Assembly: GCF_013375535.1 (NCBI RefSeq)
Contig: NZ_JABXJG010000001.1
Coordinates: 1,240,001 to 1,304,000, forward strand
Length of the DNA: 64,000 bases
Source: Sphingobium sp. 15-1
GTDB lineage: Bacteria; Pseudomonadota; Alphaproteobacteria; Sphingomonadales; Sphingomonadaceae
Reading direction: 5' to 3'
Both the position numbers and the translations under genes were made by a program. This document shows positions 26,725-36,654 of this stretch, piece by piece (the stretch's first letter is position 1; each line of letters begins with the position of its first letter). The notes under the pieces were generated by a model. It worked only from the letters and a program-made list of their open reading frames with translations. It was not told the DNA's origin and did no database searches.

Positions 26725-27239
26725 TAGTTCAATGACTCCGTCTTTGCGCCCTTCTCGCGCAGCAGAAGCGCCCGCGCAAGCAGGATCAGCACGCCTAAAG
26801 TGATGGCCGCGTCGGCCAGGTTGAAAATCAGGAACGGCCGCCATTCCCCGAAATGCAGGTCGGCATAATCGACCACATAGCCCAGCCGCACGCGGTCGAT
26901 GATGTTGCCGATCGCGCCGCCCAGGACGAGGCCGAGCGCCGCGACGTCCTGCCGCGCCTTTTCGCGCCACATCCACACGCCCACGAAGCCCGCGATCAGC
27001 ATGGTCATGCCGACAAGTATCCAGCGCATCATGTTCGTGTCAGCGTGGAAGAAACCCATGGAAACGCCGCGATTTTCCAGCCAGCGCAGGCGGAAGATCG
27101 GCAGGATTTCAATGCCGTCGTCCATCCGGCTTTTCAGCGCCAGCGGATAGGTGACGGTATATTTGACGAGCTGGTCGAGTCCGAGCGTGACGGTCGCGAC
27201 GATCAAGCCCAGAGGGCGATGGTTGGCGGGATTTGGCAT
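26724..27239 (-). CDS. lspA: Lipoprotein signal peptidase II
   Basis: LspA cleaves prolipoprotein signal peptides in the inner membrane after lipid attachment. The 171-residue protein has four helices and the two catalytic Asp motifs, GNIIDRVRLGYVVDY and FNLADAAITLG, plus the conserved ENRGVSMGF. The start is taken as ATG 27239; a TTG lies one codon upstream. It follows ileS, an arrangement common in bacteria, with repeat R1 copy 2 in between. Confidence 0.96.
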   Translation of the reverse strand: MPNPANHRPLGLIVATVTLGLDQLVKYTVTYPLALKSRMDDGIEILPIFRLRWLENRGVSMGFFHADTNMMRWILVGMTMLIAGFVGVWMWREKARQDVAALGLVLGGAIGNIIDRVRLGYVVDYADLHFGEWRPFLIFNLADAAITLGVLILLARALLLREKGAKTESLN

Positions 27240-27271
27240 CAATTAGTGCTCAACCTGCATAACTTGTTCCC

Positions 27272-27341
27272 CCGTGCTCCTGCGAAGGCAGGAGCCCAGT
27301 TCGAGCGCCGGGACTGGGCTCCTGCCTTCGCAGGAGCACGG
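27272..27341. repeat. Inverted repeat R1, copy 2 (short form, 70 bp)
   Basis: Perfect 29-base arms (starting CCGTGCTCCTGCGAAGG) around a 12-base centre, in the gap between ileS and lspA. Its hairpin sits inside a probable operon. Confidence 0.92.
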
Positions 27342-27363
27342 TGCACTGGCAAGCGCTTCATGC

Positions 27364-30237
27364 TCACGCCGACAACACCTCGTCGCAGCGATTGCAGAGC
27401 GCGCCGTCTTCCTCGACTTCCGGCAGCAGGCGCCAGCAGCGGCCGCATTTGTGCCAGTCGCTGGGCTTCACGACGATGCCGTCGCCCTTGCCCGTTTCGA
27501 TGCGGGCGACGATGGCGATTTCCGCGAAGTTCACACCGTCACTGGGGACCAACTCGCCCATGGTGACGTCGGCCTCCAGGCTGGAGCGGACGATCTTCTC
27601 GCGGCGGAGCGGTTCGATGGCTTCGTTGACCTGATCGCGCTGGTTGCGGATCTCGGTCCATTTGTCGTCCAGGCTCTGGTTCCGCCAGCCCCCATCGACT
27701 TCCGGCCATTCCAGGAAATGCACGCTTTCTTCGGGGTTTGCGAAGCGGCTTTGCCAGACTTCCTCAGCGGTGAAGGGGATGATCGGCGCGGCGTAGCGGA
27801 CCAGCGCGTGGAACAGCGTGTCAAGGACCGTGCGATAGGCGCGGCGCTTGGGGTCCGACTTCGCATCGCAATAGAGGCAGTCCTTCCGGATGTCGAAGAA
27901 GAAGGCCGACAGGTCGCTATTGGCGAAGTCCATCAGCGCGCGGGTGTAGCGGCTGAATTCCAGCCAATTCTCGCTGCCTGCGGCCTTGTCGACCACGCCC
28001 TTGAGGTCCGCGTCGAGCCTGGCGAGCAGATGCAGCATGTAGCGTTCCAGCTCCGGCATTTCTGAAACGGGCATCTTTTCCTCTTCCGAAAAATCGGAAA
28101 GAGCGCCCAGCAAGTATCGGAAACTGTTGCGAAGTTTGCGATAGGCGTCGGACGAGCCGGCGAGCACTTCCTTGCCGATGCGGACATCGTCGAAATAGTC
28201 GGTGCTGGCGACCCAGACGCGCAATATGTCGGAGCCGCTTTCCGCGATGACCTTCAGCGGATCGACCACATTGCCGAGGCTCTTCGACATTTTCCGGCCT
28301 TGCCCGTCCAGCGCGAAGCCGTGGGTGAGAACAGCATCATAGGGTGCGCGGCCGCGGGTGCCGCTGCTTTCGAGCAGCGAGGACTGGAACCAGCCGCGAT
28401 GCTGGTCGGAGCCTTCCAGATAGAGGTCGGCGCGGGCATCGGGGCCATAGCGGCCCTCGACCACGAAGCTGTGGGTCGAGCCGCTGTCGAACCATACGTC
28501 GAGAATGTCGTTCACCACCTCATAGTCGGTGAGGTCGTAATCGGGGCCAAGCAGCGCCTGATGATCGGCGCCGAACCAGGCGTCAGCGCCTGCGCCCTTG
28601 AAGGCTTCGATGATGCGGGCATTGACTGCCTTATCAACCAGATAGTCGCCGGTCTTGCGATGGACATAAAGCGCGATGGGCACGCCCCAGGCTCGCTGGC
28701 GGCTGATCACCCAATCGGGGCGACCCTCCACCATCGAGCGGATGCGGTTGATCGAGCGTTCGGGCACCCAGCGGGTGTTCTCGATCGCGTCGAGCGCAGT
28801 GCCGCGCAGGGTCGCGCCGTTGCTTTGGGCAGCGAGGATGGCTTCTTCCTCGGCGCAGCGCGGGATGATGCCGTCCCCCACGGGGCGGTCCATGGGGATG
28901 AACCATTGCGGGGTGCAGCGGAAGATGATCTTCGCCTTGGAGCGCCAGCTATGGGGATAGCTGTGCTTGAAGTCGTCAGATGCAGCCAGAAGCCCGCCCG
29001 CTTCGCGCAGGTCGGTGCAGATCGGGCCGTCCTTGCTGACGAATTTCGGGTTGATGACGCTGCCCTGGCCGCCGAGCCAGAGCCAGTCCTCGCGATATTT
29101 GCCGTCATTTTCGACGGCGAAGACCGGGTTGATGCCGTTCGCCTTGCAGAGCGCGAAATCGTCCTCACCATGGTCGGGCGCCATGTGGACAAGGCCGGTG
29201 CCCGCGTCGGTGGTGACGAAATCGCCCGCGAGGAACGGGCGCGGTTTCGCGAAGAAGCCGCCGAGGGCGTGCATGGGGTGGCGGGCGATGGCTCCGGCGA
29301 GTTGGGAGCCTACCACCTGAGGCATATTCTTAAATGCCTCAAGATCGGAGAGTCCGCTCGATTCCAAACCACCAAGCAACTCGGGAGCACGTCGCAGCAA
29401 ATCTGCTACGAGATTTTGAGCGACAAGATAGCGCACCCCGTTAGCCGTAAAGACGGTGTAGGTAATCTCTGGCCCATAGGCCAGAGCCTGGTTGACCGGG
29501 ATCGTCCAGGGCGTCGTCGTCCAGATCACCGCATGGGCGCCGACCAGTTCCGGCGCGTTCGGCGCTTCGACAATCTCGAACGCCACGTCGATCTGGGTCG
29601 AGACGATGTCCTCATATTCCACTTCCGCCTCGGCCAGCGCGGTCTTTTCGACAGGCGACCACATGACGGGCTTGGCGCCGCGATAGAGCTGGCCGCTTTC
29701 CGCGAATTTCAGCAGTTCCCCGACGATGGTGGCTTCGGCGTCGAACTTCATGGTGAGATAGGGATCGTCCCAGTCGCCCATCACGCCCAGGCGCTTGAAC
29801 TGCTCCTTCTGTACGCCGACCCATTTGTCGGCATAGGCGCGGCATTCGGCGCGGAATTCCTGGGGCGGAACCTCGTCCTTATTCTGCTTCTTCTTGCGAT
29901 ATTCTTCTTCGATCTTCCATTCGATCGGAAGGCCGTGGCAGTCCCAGCCGGGGACATAGGGCGCGTCTTTACCCAGCAATGACTGGCTGCGGACGATGAT
30001 GTCCTTCAGCACCTTGTTCATCGCATGGCCCATATGGATGTCGCCATTGGCGTAGGGCGGGCCATCGTGGAGGATGAAGCGTTCGCGGCCCTTCCGCCGC
30101 TCGCGCAGCTTGCCGTAGAGGTCCATTTCCTCCCAGCGCGCAAGGATCGCCGGTTCCTTCTGCGCGAGGCCCGCCTTCATCGGAAAGTCGGTGACGGGGA
30201 GGAAGACGGTGCTCTTATAATCTGGCTGGTCGGTCAT
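27364..30237 (-). CDS. ileS: Isoleucyl-tRNA synthetase
   Basis: IleS charges tRNA-Ile. The 957-residue protein has the class I HIGH variant HMGH after GPPYANGDI, the KMSKS loop (GRKMSKSLGN), the CP1 editing insertion, and a C-terminal zinc-binding element with CGRC and CNRC pairs. ATG 30237 (MTDQPDYKST) is chosen; the frame remains open upstream only because it runs through repeat R3. A stretch of the editing domain, plus-strand 29314-29475, is visibly less GC-rich than the rest of the gene. Confidence 0.97.
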   Translation of the reverse strand: MTDQPDYKSTVFLPVTDFPMKAGLAQKEPAILARWEEMDLYGKLRERRKGRERFILHDGPPYANGDIHMGHAMNKVLKDIIVRSQSLLGKDAPYVPGWDCHGLPIEWKIEEEYRKKKQNKDEVPPQEFRAECRAYADKWVGVQKEQFKRLGVMGDWDDPYLTMKFDAEATIVGELLKFAESGQLYRGAKPVMWSPVEKTALAEAEVEYEDIVSTQIDVAFEIVEAPNAPELVGAHAVIWTTTPWTIPVNQALAYGPEITYTVFTANGVRYLVAQNLVADLLRRAPELLGGLESSGLSDLEAFKNMPQVVGSQLAGAIARHPMHALGGFFAKPRPFLAGDFVTTDAGTGLVHMAPDHGEDDFALCKANGINPVFAVENDGKYREDWLWLGGQGSVINPKFVSKDGPICTDLREAGGLLAASDDFKHSYPHSWRSKAKIIFRCTPQWFIPMDRPVGDGIIPRCAEEEAILAAQSNGATLRGTALDAIENTRWVPERSINRIRSMVEGRPDWVISRQRAWGVPIALYVHRKTGDYLVDKAVNARIIEAFKGAGADAWFGADHQALLGPDYDLTDYEVVNDILDVWFDSGSTHSFVVEGRYGPDARADLYLEGSDQHRGWFQSSLLESSGTRGRAPYDAVLTHGFALDGQGRKMSKSLGNVVDPLKVIAESGSDILRVWVASTDYFDDVRIGKEVLAGSSDAYRKLRNSFRYLLGALSDFSEEEKMPVSEMPELERYMLHLLARLDADLKGVVDKAAGSENWLEFSRYTRALMDFANSDLSAFFFDIRKDCLYCDAKSDPKRRAYRTVLDTLFHALVRYAAPIIPFTAEEVWQSRFANPEESVHFLEWPEVDGGWRNQSLDDKWTEIRNQRDQVNEAIEPLRREKIVRSSLEADVTMGELVPSDGVNFAEIAIVARIETGKGDGIVVKPSDWHKCGRCWRLLPEVEEDGALCNRCDEVLSA

Positions 30238-30261
30238 AATGGGTCCGGCGGTAAAAAATCT

Positions 30262-30340
30262 CCGTTCGCCCTGAGCTTGCCGAAGGGCTGCCCTTTTCTT
30301 CAAAGAAAGAAAGGGGCTTCGACAGGCTCAGCCCGAACGG
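30262..30340. repeat. Inverted repeat R3, copy 1
   Basis: A 79-bp hairpin element with ends CCGTTCGCCCTGAGC and GCTCAGCCCGAACGG; the centre holds TTCTTCAAAGAAAGAAA. It lies between ribF and ileS, inside the probable operon. The second copy is at 49065-49149. Confidence 0.85.
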
Positions 30341-30392
30341 GTGAGAAAAACGTGCCCAGTGCATTAGGCCCCGGTGCATTAGGCCCCGTGCA

Positions 30393-31331
30393 TTAGGCGA
30401 GGTGTGGCGTTCCCGCAAGGATTTGCCGCGCATCGTCGCAATCCCTGGCGATGGCGGCCATCAGCGCGTCGAGGCCGTCGAATTTCGCTTCGGGACGGAG
30501 GAAGTGGATGAGCTGGACCTCGATCCTCTGGTCGTAGAGGCTTTCGGCAAAATCGAAGAAGTGCGGCTCCAGCAATTCCTTGGGCGGGTCGAAGCTGGGG
30601 CGGATGCCGAGATTGGCGGCGCCGTCCAGGACGCGGCCGTCGGGGAGAAGCCCGCGCACGGCATAGATGCCATAGGCCGGACGCAGATAATGGCCCATGT
30701 CGACATTGGCGGTGGGGAAGCCGATGGTGCGGCCGAGCTTGTCGCCGTGCTGGACCATGCCCTCGATGGTGTAGGGGCGGGTCAGCAGGCGGGTTGCGGT
30801 GGCGCAGTCGCCGGATTTGAGCGCCTGACGGATGCGGGTGGAGGAGATGATCTCTCCATTCGCGCCCGAGACCGGGGCTACCGCCTGCGCGGTCAGGCCG
30901 ATGGGAGCGCCCAGTTCCGCCAGGGTTGCGGTGGTGCCTGCGCGATCCTTGCCGAAGGTGAAATCCTCGCCCGTCACGACCCCCGCGACGCCCCAGTCGG
31001 CCAGCAGGCGGACAAAGGCCTGCGGGTCGAGCGCGGCCAGTTCGCGGGTGAAGTCGAACACCAGCATCGCGTCGGCGCCCGCCCTGGCGAACAGGCGTTC
31101 GCGCTGGTCGAGCGTGGTCAGGCGGAACCAGGGCGTATCCGGGCGGAACAACCGCATCGGATGCGGATCGAAGGTGGCGATGATCGCCGGGCGCCCCTGC
31201 GCGTGGGCAAGCTCTATGGCGCGGCGGGCCACGGCCTGGTGTCCCGCGTGAAATCCATCGAAATTCCCCAGCGCCATGATGCTGCCGCGCAGATGGGCGG
31301 GCATCGGGGCGCTGCTGTGCAGCCGCTCCAT
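30393..31331 (-). CDS. ribF: Bifunctional riboflavin kinase / FAD synthetase
   Basis: RibF phosphorylates riboflavin to FMN and adenylylates it to FAD. The N-terminal nucleotidyltransferase domain shows GNFDGFHAGHQAV and ISSTRIRQAL. The C-terminal kinase domain shows GRTIGFPTANVD and RPAYGIYAVRG. ATG 31331 is chosen because it lies 8 bases after the folA stop; an earlier start would overlap folA. Length 312 residues, normal. Confidence 0.96.
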   Translation of the reverse strand: MERLHSSAPMPAHLRGSIMALGNFDGFHAGHQAVARRAIELAHAQGRPAIIATFDPHPMRLFRPDTPWFRLTTLDQRERLFARAGADAMLVFDFTRELAALDPQAFVRLLADWGVAGVVTGEDFTFGKDRAGTTATLAELGAPIGLTAQAVAPVSGANGEIISSTRIRQALKSGDCATATRLLTRPYTIEGMVQHGDKLGRTIGFPTANVDMGHYLRPAYGIYAVRGLLPDGRVLDGAANLGIRPSFDPPKELLEPHFFDFAESLYDQRIEVQLIHFLRPEAKFDGLDALMAAIARDCDDARQILAGTPHLA

Positions 31332-31339
31332 GAGGCGCG

Positions 31340-32931
<1,592 letters not shown>

Positions 32932-32932
32932 C

Positions 32933-33427
32933 TTATTCGGGGGTGTCCGCTACGTCGTTGGTCTGCTTTTCGCGCCAGGCGTCGAGGCGCTGGGCTAGCG
33001 CTGCGTCGGTGGTGGCGAGGATGGAGGCGGCGAACAGCGCGGCATTGATCGCGCCGGGCTTGCCGATGGCGAGCGTGCCGACCGGGATGCCGCCGGGCAT
33101 CTGGACGATGGAGAGCAGGCTGTCCATGCCCTTGAGGGACTTGGATTCGACGGGTACGCCGAGAACCGGCAGGCGGGTCATCGAAGCCGTCATCCCGGGC
33201 AGGTGCGCGGCGCCTCCGGCTCCGGCGATGATGACTTTCAGGCCCCGGCCGACCGCGCCGGTGGCGTAATCATAGAGACGCTGCGGGGTGCGGTGGGCGG
33301 AGACGACCTTGCATTCATGCGCGACGCCAAGGGCTTCCAGCGTTTCCGACGCGTGGCGCATCGTTTCCCAGTCGGATCGGCTGCCCATGATGATGCCGAC
33401 TATTGCGGCTTCGGTTGCCCCGGTCAT
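32933..33427 (-). CDS. purE: N5-carboxyaminoimidazole ribonucleotide mutase
   Basis: PurE moves the carboxyl group of N5-CAIR to give CAIR. Class I PurE motifs are [27 protein letters not shown] and [17 protein letters not shown] 33427 ([11 protein letters not shown]) gives 164 residues, the usual size; the frame extends 12 codons upstream without support. It is the first gene of a long minus-strand unit reaching to the DUF3035 lipoprotein. Confidence 0.96.
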   Translation of the reverse strand: MTGATEAAIVGIIMGSRSDWETMRHASETLEALGVAHECKVVSAHRTPQRLYDYATGAVGRGLKVIIAGAGGAAHLPGMTASMTRLPVLGVPVESKSLKGMDSLLSIVQMPGGIPVGTLAIGKPGAINAALFAASILATTDAALAQRLDAWREKQTNDVADTPE

Positions 33428-33504
33428 TATGCTTGGCACTTTCCCTGATAGTGCGGAAAGCAAAGCCCCTTAGCCGGAGGACTGGCGGGGGGCAATGCTG
33501 TTTC

Positions 33505-33617
33505 TCCCCTCCCAAGCGACACCCTGCAACGGTGGGGCTGGACACTCGCTGCGCTCGCCCCTCCCCTAACCCTCGAAGAAAATCACGTGCCTCTCTTCGA
33601 CGCAAGCGGGAGGGGGA
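33505..33617. repeat. Degenerate repeat resembling R5
   Basis: The space between gpmA and purE carries CTCCCCTCCC near its left side and CGCTCGCCCCTCCCCTAACC and GCGGGAGGGGGA further right. These resemble pieces of the R5 element at 17780, but the arms no longer match fully. Confidence 0.4.
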
Positions 33618-33626
33618 TTTGAACGA

Positions 33627-34313
33627 TTAGCGTTCGGACAGATAATAGCGGTCCTTTGCCGTCAGGTCGTCGTTGAGGTCATAGACGATCGGCTGGCCGG
33701 TCGGGATTTCCAGTTCGGTGATCTCGTCATCCGAGATGTTGGAGAGGTGCTTCACCAGCGCGCGGAGGGAATTGCCGTGGGCGGAGATGACGACGCGCTT
33801 GCCTGCCTTCAGGTCGGGAGCGATGAACTCTTCCCAATAGGGCAGCACGCGGGCGATGGTGTCCTTGAGCGATTCCGTCGAAGGGATGGCGATGCCGGCA
33901 TAGCGGCGGTCCTTCGACAGATCGAACTCGCTGCCTGCCTCCAGCGGCGGCGGGGGCGTGTCGAAGCTGCGGCGCCAGATCTTTACCTGATCGTCGCCAT
34001 GCTTGGCCGCCGTCTCCGCCTTGTTGAGACCGGTGAGGCCGCCATAATGACGCTCATTGAGCCGCCAGTCCTTCTCGACCGGCAGCCACAGGCGGCCCAT
34101 TTCCTCCAGCACCAGGTTCAGCGTCTTGATCGCGCGGGTCTGGACCGAGGTGTAGCACTGGTCGAAATCCAGCCCCTTTTCCTTGAGCAGACGCCCGGCG
34201 GCGCGGGCTTCCTCGGCGCCCTTTTCGGTCACGTCGACATCCCACCAGCCGGTGAAGCGGTTTTCGAGATTCCAGGCCGACTGGCCGTGACGGATAAGGA
34301 CGAGCGTGGGCAT
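33627..34313 (-). CDS. gpmA: 2,3-bisphosphoglycerate-dependent phosphoglycerate mutase
   Basis: Interconverts 3- and 2-phosphoglycerate in glycolysis. The phospho-histidine motif [12 protein letters not shown] is at the N-terminus, with [13 protein letters not shown] and the later [17 protein letters not shown] 34313 ([10 protein letters not shown]) gives 228 residues, the normal length; an upstream open stretch of 15 codons is not conserved-looking. It is divergent from sppA. Confidence 0.96.
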   Translation of the reverse strand: MPTLVLIRHGQSAWNLENRFTGWWDVDVTEKGAEEARAAGRLLKEKGLDFDQCYTSVQTRAIKTLNLVLEEMGRLWLPVEKDWRLNERHYGGLTGLNKAETAAKHGDDQVKIWRRSFDTPPPPLEAGSEFDLSKDRRYAGIAIPSTESLKDTIARVLPYWEEFIAPDLKAGKRVVISAHGNSLRALVKHLSNISDDEITELEIPTGQPIVYDLNDDLTAKDRYYLSER

Positions 34314-34468
34314 GAAGCGTGTCTCCTGCACGAAAAGCCATGAGTTGCGGCCTCCCATAGCGCGGGAATCATCCGACGCAAGCTTGCGCGGGCTCCGCCT
34401 CCCCCCACATTGCAGTCGGTCCGTCGATGGTTTAGCCCGGACGGCAGTCTAAGGAAGGAACCGGTAAC

Positions 34469-36370
34469 TTGGCATTTGTGAAGGGCATGTGGCGGATATT
34501 GGTCGCCATCAAGGACGGGCTGGTGCTGCTTTTCCTGCTGATGTTCTTCGGGCTTCTCTATGCCGCCCTGTCCTGGTCGCCCAAGCCCGGCCAGAGCATG
34601 AGCAGCGGCGCGCTGTTGCTGAAACTGGACGGCAGCATCGTCGAACAGCCCGCCGAGGTCGATCCGATGGCCCTGCTGACCGGCGGGAACAACCGGACGA
34701 GGGAATATGGGCTGGCCGACATCGTCGCCGCGCTGGATGCCGCCAGGAACGACCGGAAGGTCAAGGCCGTGGTGCTGAACCTGGACGGCTTTGCCGGCGG
34801 CGGCCAGGTGGCGCTGGCGCGGGTCGGCAAGGCGCTGGACGCGGTGCGCGCCGCGAAAAAGCCGGTCTTCGCCTATGCGACCATCTATAGCGACGACAGC
34901 TATCAACTCGCCGCCCATGCCAGCGAGAGCTGGGTCAATCCGCTGGGCGGCGTGGCGATCACCGGGCGCGGCGGGTCGGGGCTTTATTATAAGGGGCTGA
35001 TCGACAAGCTGGGGGTCAACACCCATGTCTATCGCGTCGGCACCTATAAGAGCTTTGTCGAGCCTTTCACGCGGACCGGCCAGTCCCCGGAAGCGAAACA
35101 GGCCAATCAGGCGCTCGCCAATGCGCTGTGGGAGGATTGGCAGCAGGAGATAGTCAAGGCGCGGCCCAAGGCGCGGCTGGCGGCCTATGTCAGCAATCCG
35201 GCGGCTCTGGCGGAGGCCGCTGGCGGCAATTTGGCGAAGGCGGCTTTGGGCGCAGGCCTGGTCGACAAGCTGGGAGATGAAGCGGCTTTCGGTGCGCGGG
35301 TGGCCGAAGTGGCGGGCGACGCGCCGGACGACAAGGCCGGGGACTTCGCCGCCATCGACCTTCGCGCCTATATGAAGGCGCACAAGCCCGCCAATGGCGG
35401 CGACATCGGCGTGCTGACCATTGCCGGGGATATTGTCGATGGCGAGGCCGGTCCGGGCACGGCGGCCGCCGACACGATTTCGGCGCTGCTTCGCAAGGCG
35501 CTGGCGGAGAAGGATCTGAAGGCGCTGGTGGTGCGGGTCGATTCGCCGGGCGGATCGGTGATGGCGTCGGAGAAGATCCGCAGCGCGATCATGGAGGCGA
35601 AGGCCGAAGGTCTGCCCGTCGTGGTCTCCATGGGCAATGTCGCGGCGAGCGGCGGCTATTGGGTGTCGACGCCCGCCAATCTGATCTTTGCCGAGCCGGA
35701 TACGATCACCGGCTCCATCGGCGTGTTCGGCATCATCCCGAGCTTCGAGGGCACGCTGGCGAAGATCGGCGTGACCACCGATGGGGTGAAAACGACGCCG
35801 CTTTCCGGGCAACCCGACGTGGTCGGCGGCACGACGCCGGAGTTCGACCGGATCATGCAGATGGGGGTCGAGGATATTTACGGCCGCTTCGTCGGGCTGG
35901 TGGCGCAATCCCGGCGCAAGACGCCGCAGCAGATCGACGCCATCGCGCAGGGGCGCGTCTGGGACGGCGGCACGGCGCGGCAGATCGGGCTGGTGGACCG
36001 CTTCGGCGGGCTGGAGGATGCGATTGCCGAGGCGGCGAAGCTGGCGAAGATCGATCCGGCCAAGGCCAAGCCTTATCGCATCGCCAAGGAGCCGGACAAG
36101 TTCGCGGAGTTCGTCCAGTCCATCGTGGATCGGGAGGATGAGGACGATGCCGGGGCTCCGGATGGGGCGATGGGGCGCGATCTATTGGGACGGCAGGCGA
36201 TGGTGCAGCGTAACTGGGCCTTGCAGGCCGTTTCCGACGTGCGGGCTTTGGTGAACGGCGCCGGGGTGCGGGCGGATTGCCTGGAGTGCCGGGGCTATGG
36301 CGCGCCGCGGGTGGCGACGGCGGCGGATGAGCGGGGGTTTATGGCGCTGTTGCTTGGGTTGTGGCGGTGA
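34469..36370 (+). CDS. sppA: Signal peptide peptidase SppA, long (67K) type
   Basis: A 633-residue membrane-anchored serine protease that degrades cleaved signal peptides. An N-terminal helix (DGLVLLFLLMFFGLLYAAL) precedes two tandem ClpP-like domains. The catalytic dyad fits E. coli SppA: Lys194 in GTYKSFVEPF and Ser394 in VAASGGYWV. The best start appears to be a TTG at 34469 (AAGGAAGG upstream), since family proteins begin like AFVKGMWR; ATG 34487 is the next alternative. Confidence 0.94.
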   Translation: MAFVKGMWRILVAIKDGLVLLFLLMFFGLLYAALSWSPKPGQSMSSGALLLKLDGSIVEQPAEVDPMALLTGGNNRTREYGLADIVAALDAARNDRKVKAVVLNLDGFAGGGQVALARVGKALDAVRAAKKPVFAYATIYSDDSYQLAAHASESWVNPLGGVAITGRGGSGLYYKGLIDKLGVNTHVYRVGTYKSFVEPFTRTGQSPEAKQANQALANALWEDWQQEIVKARPKARLAAYVSNPAALAEAAGGNLAKAALGAGLVDKLGDEAAFGARVAEVAGDAPDDKAGDFAAIDLRAYMKAHKPANGGDIGVLTIAGDIVDGEAGPGTAAADTISALLRKALAEKDLKALVVRVDSPGGSVMASEKIRSAIMEAKAEGLPVVVSMGNVAASGGYWVSTPANLIFAEPDTITGSIGVFGIIPSFEGTLAKIGVTTDGVKTTPLSGQPDVVGGTTPEFDRIMQMGVEDIYGRFVGLVAQSRRKTPQQIDAIAQGRVWDGGTARQIGLVDRFGGLEDAIAEAAKLAKIDPAKAKPYRIAKEPDKFAEFVQSIVDREDEDDAGAPDGAMGRDLLGRQAMVQRNWALQAVSDVRALVNGAGVRADCLECRGYGAPRVATAADERGFMALLLGLWR

Positions 36371-36431
36371 TGCGCGGTGTTGCTTGATGTCGCATGGCGA
36401 TTTGATGGCCAGTGGCTGACATTCAGCGATA

Positions 36432-36518
36432 CGTGCTCCTGCGAAGGCAGGAGCCCAGTCCTGCCCTCAGTGTGTCCTCGAACCGTCTGAACTGGGCTCC
36501 TGCCTTCGCAGGAGCACG
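36432..36518. repeat. Inverted repeat R1, copy 3 (long form, 87 bp)
   Basis: Complementary 28-base arms around a centre of about 31 bases that resembles the centres of copies 4-7. It lies between sppA and rnr. An open reading frame passes through it into rnr, which could mislead start calling. Confidence 0.92.
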
Positions 36519-36654
36519 GTGTGCTTCAAGGAAGCGGACGGTCTGCTTACCACCCAACCCGGACACTTCGCCAAAGGCCGCTTCCCTATCCTGCCGCCAC
36601 GATTTGAAGCGGTCCACACTGGCGCGGCGGAAACGCTCTCCCTATAGCTGGTCC

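Noticed and set aside
30238..30303. N-terminal extension of IleS
   Set aside because: The extra residues derive from repeat R3; ATG 30237 matches the family start.
36412..36654. N-terminal extension of ribonuclease R
   Set aside because: The extra 81 codons run through repeat R1 and do not look like an RNase R N-terminus; ATG 36655 gives the expected basic start.
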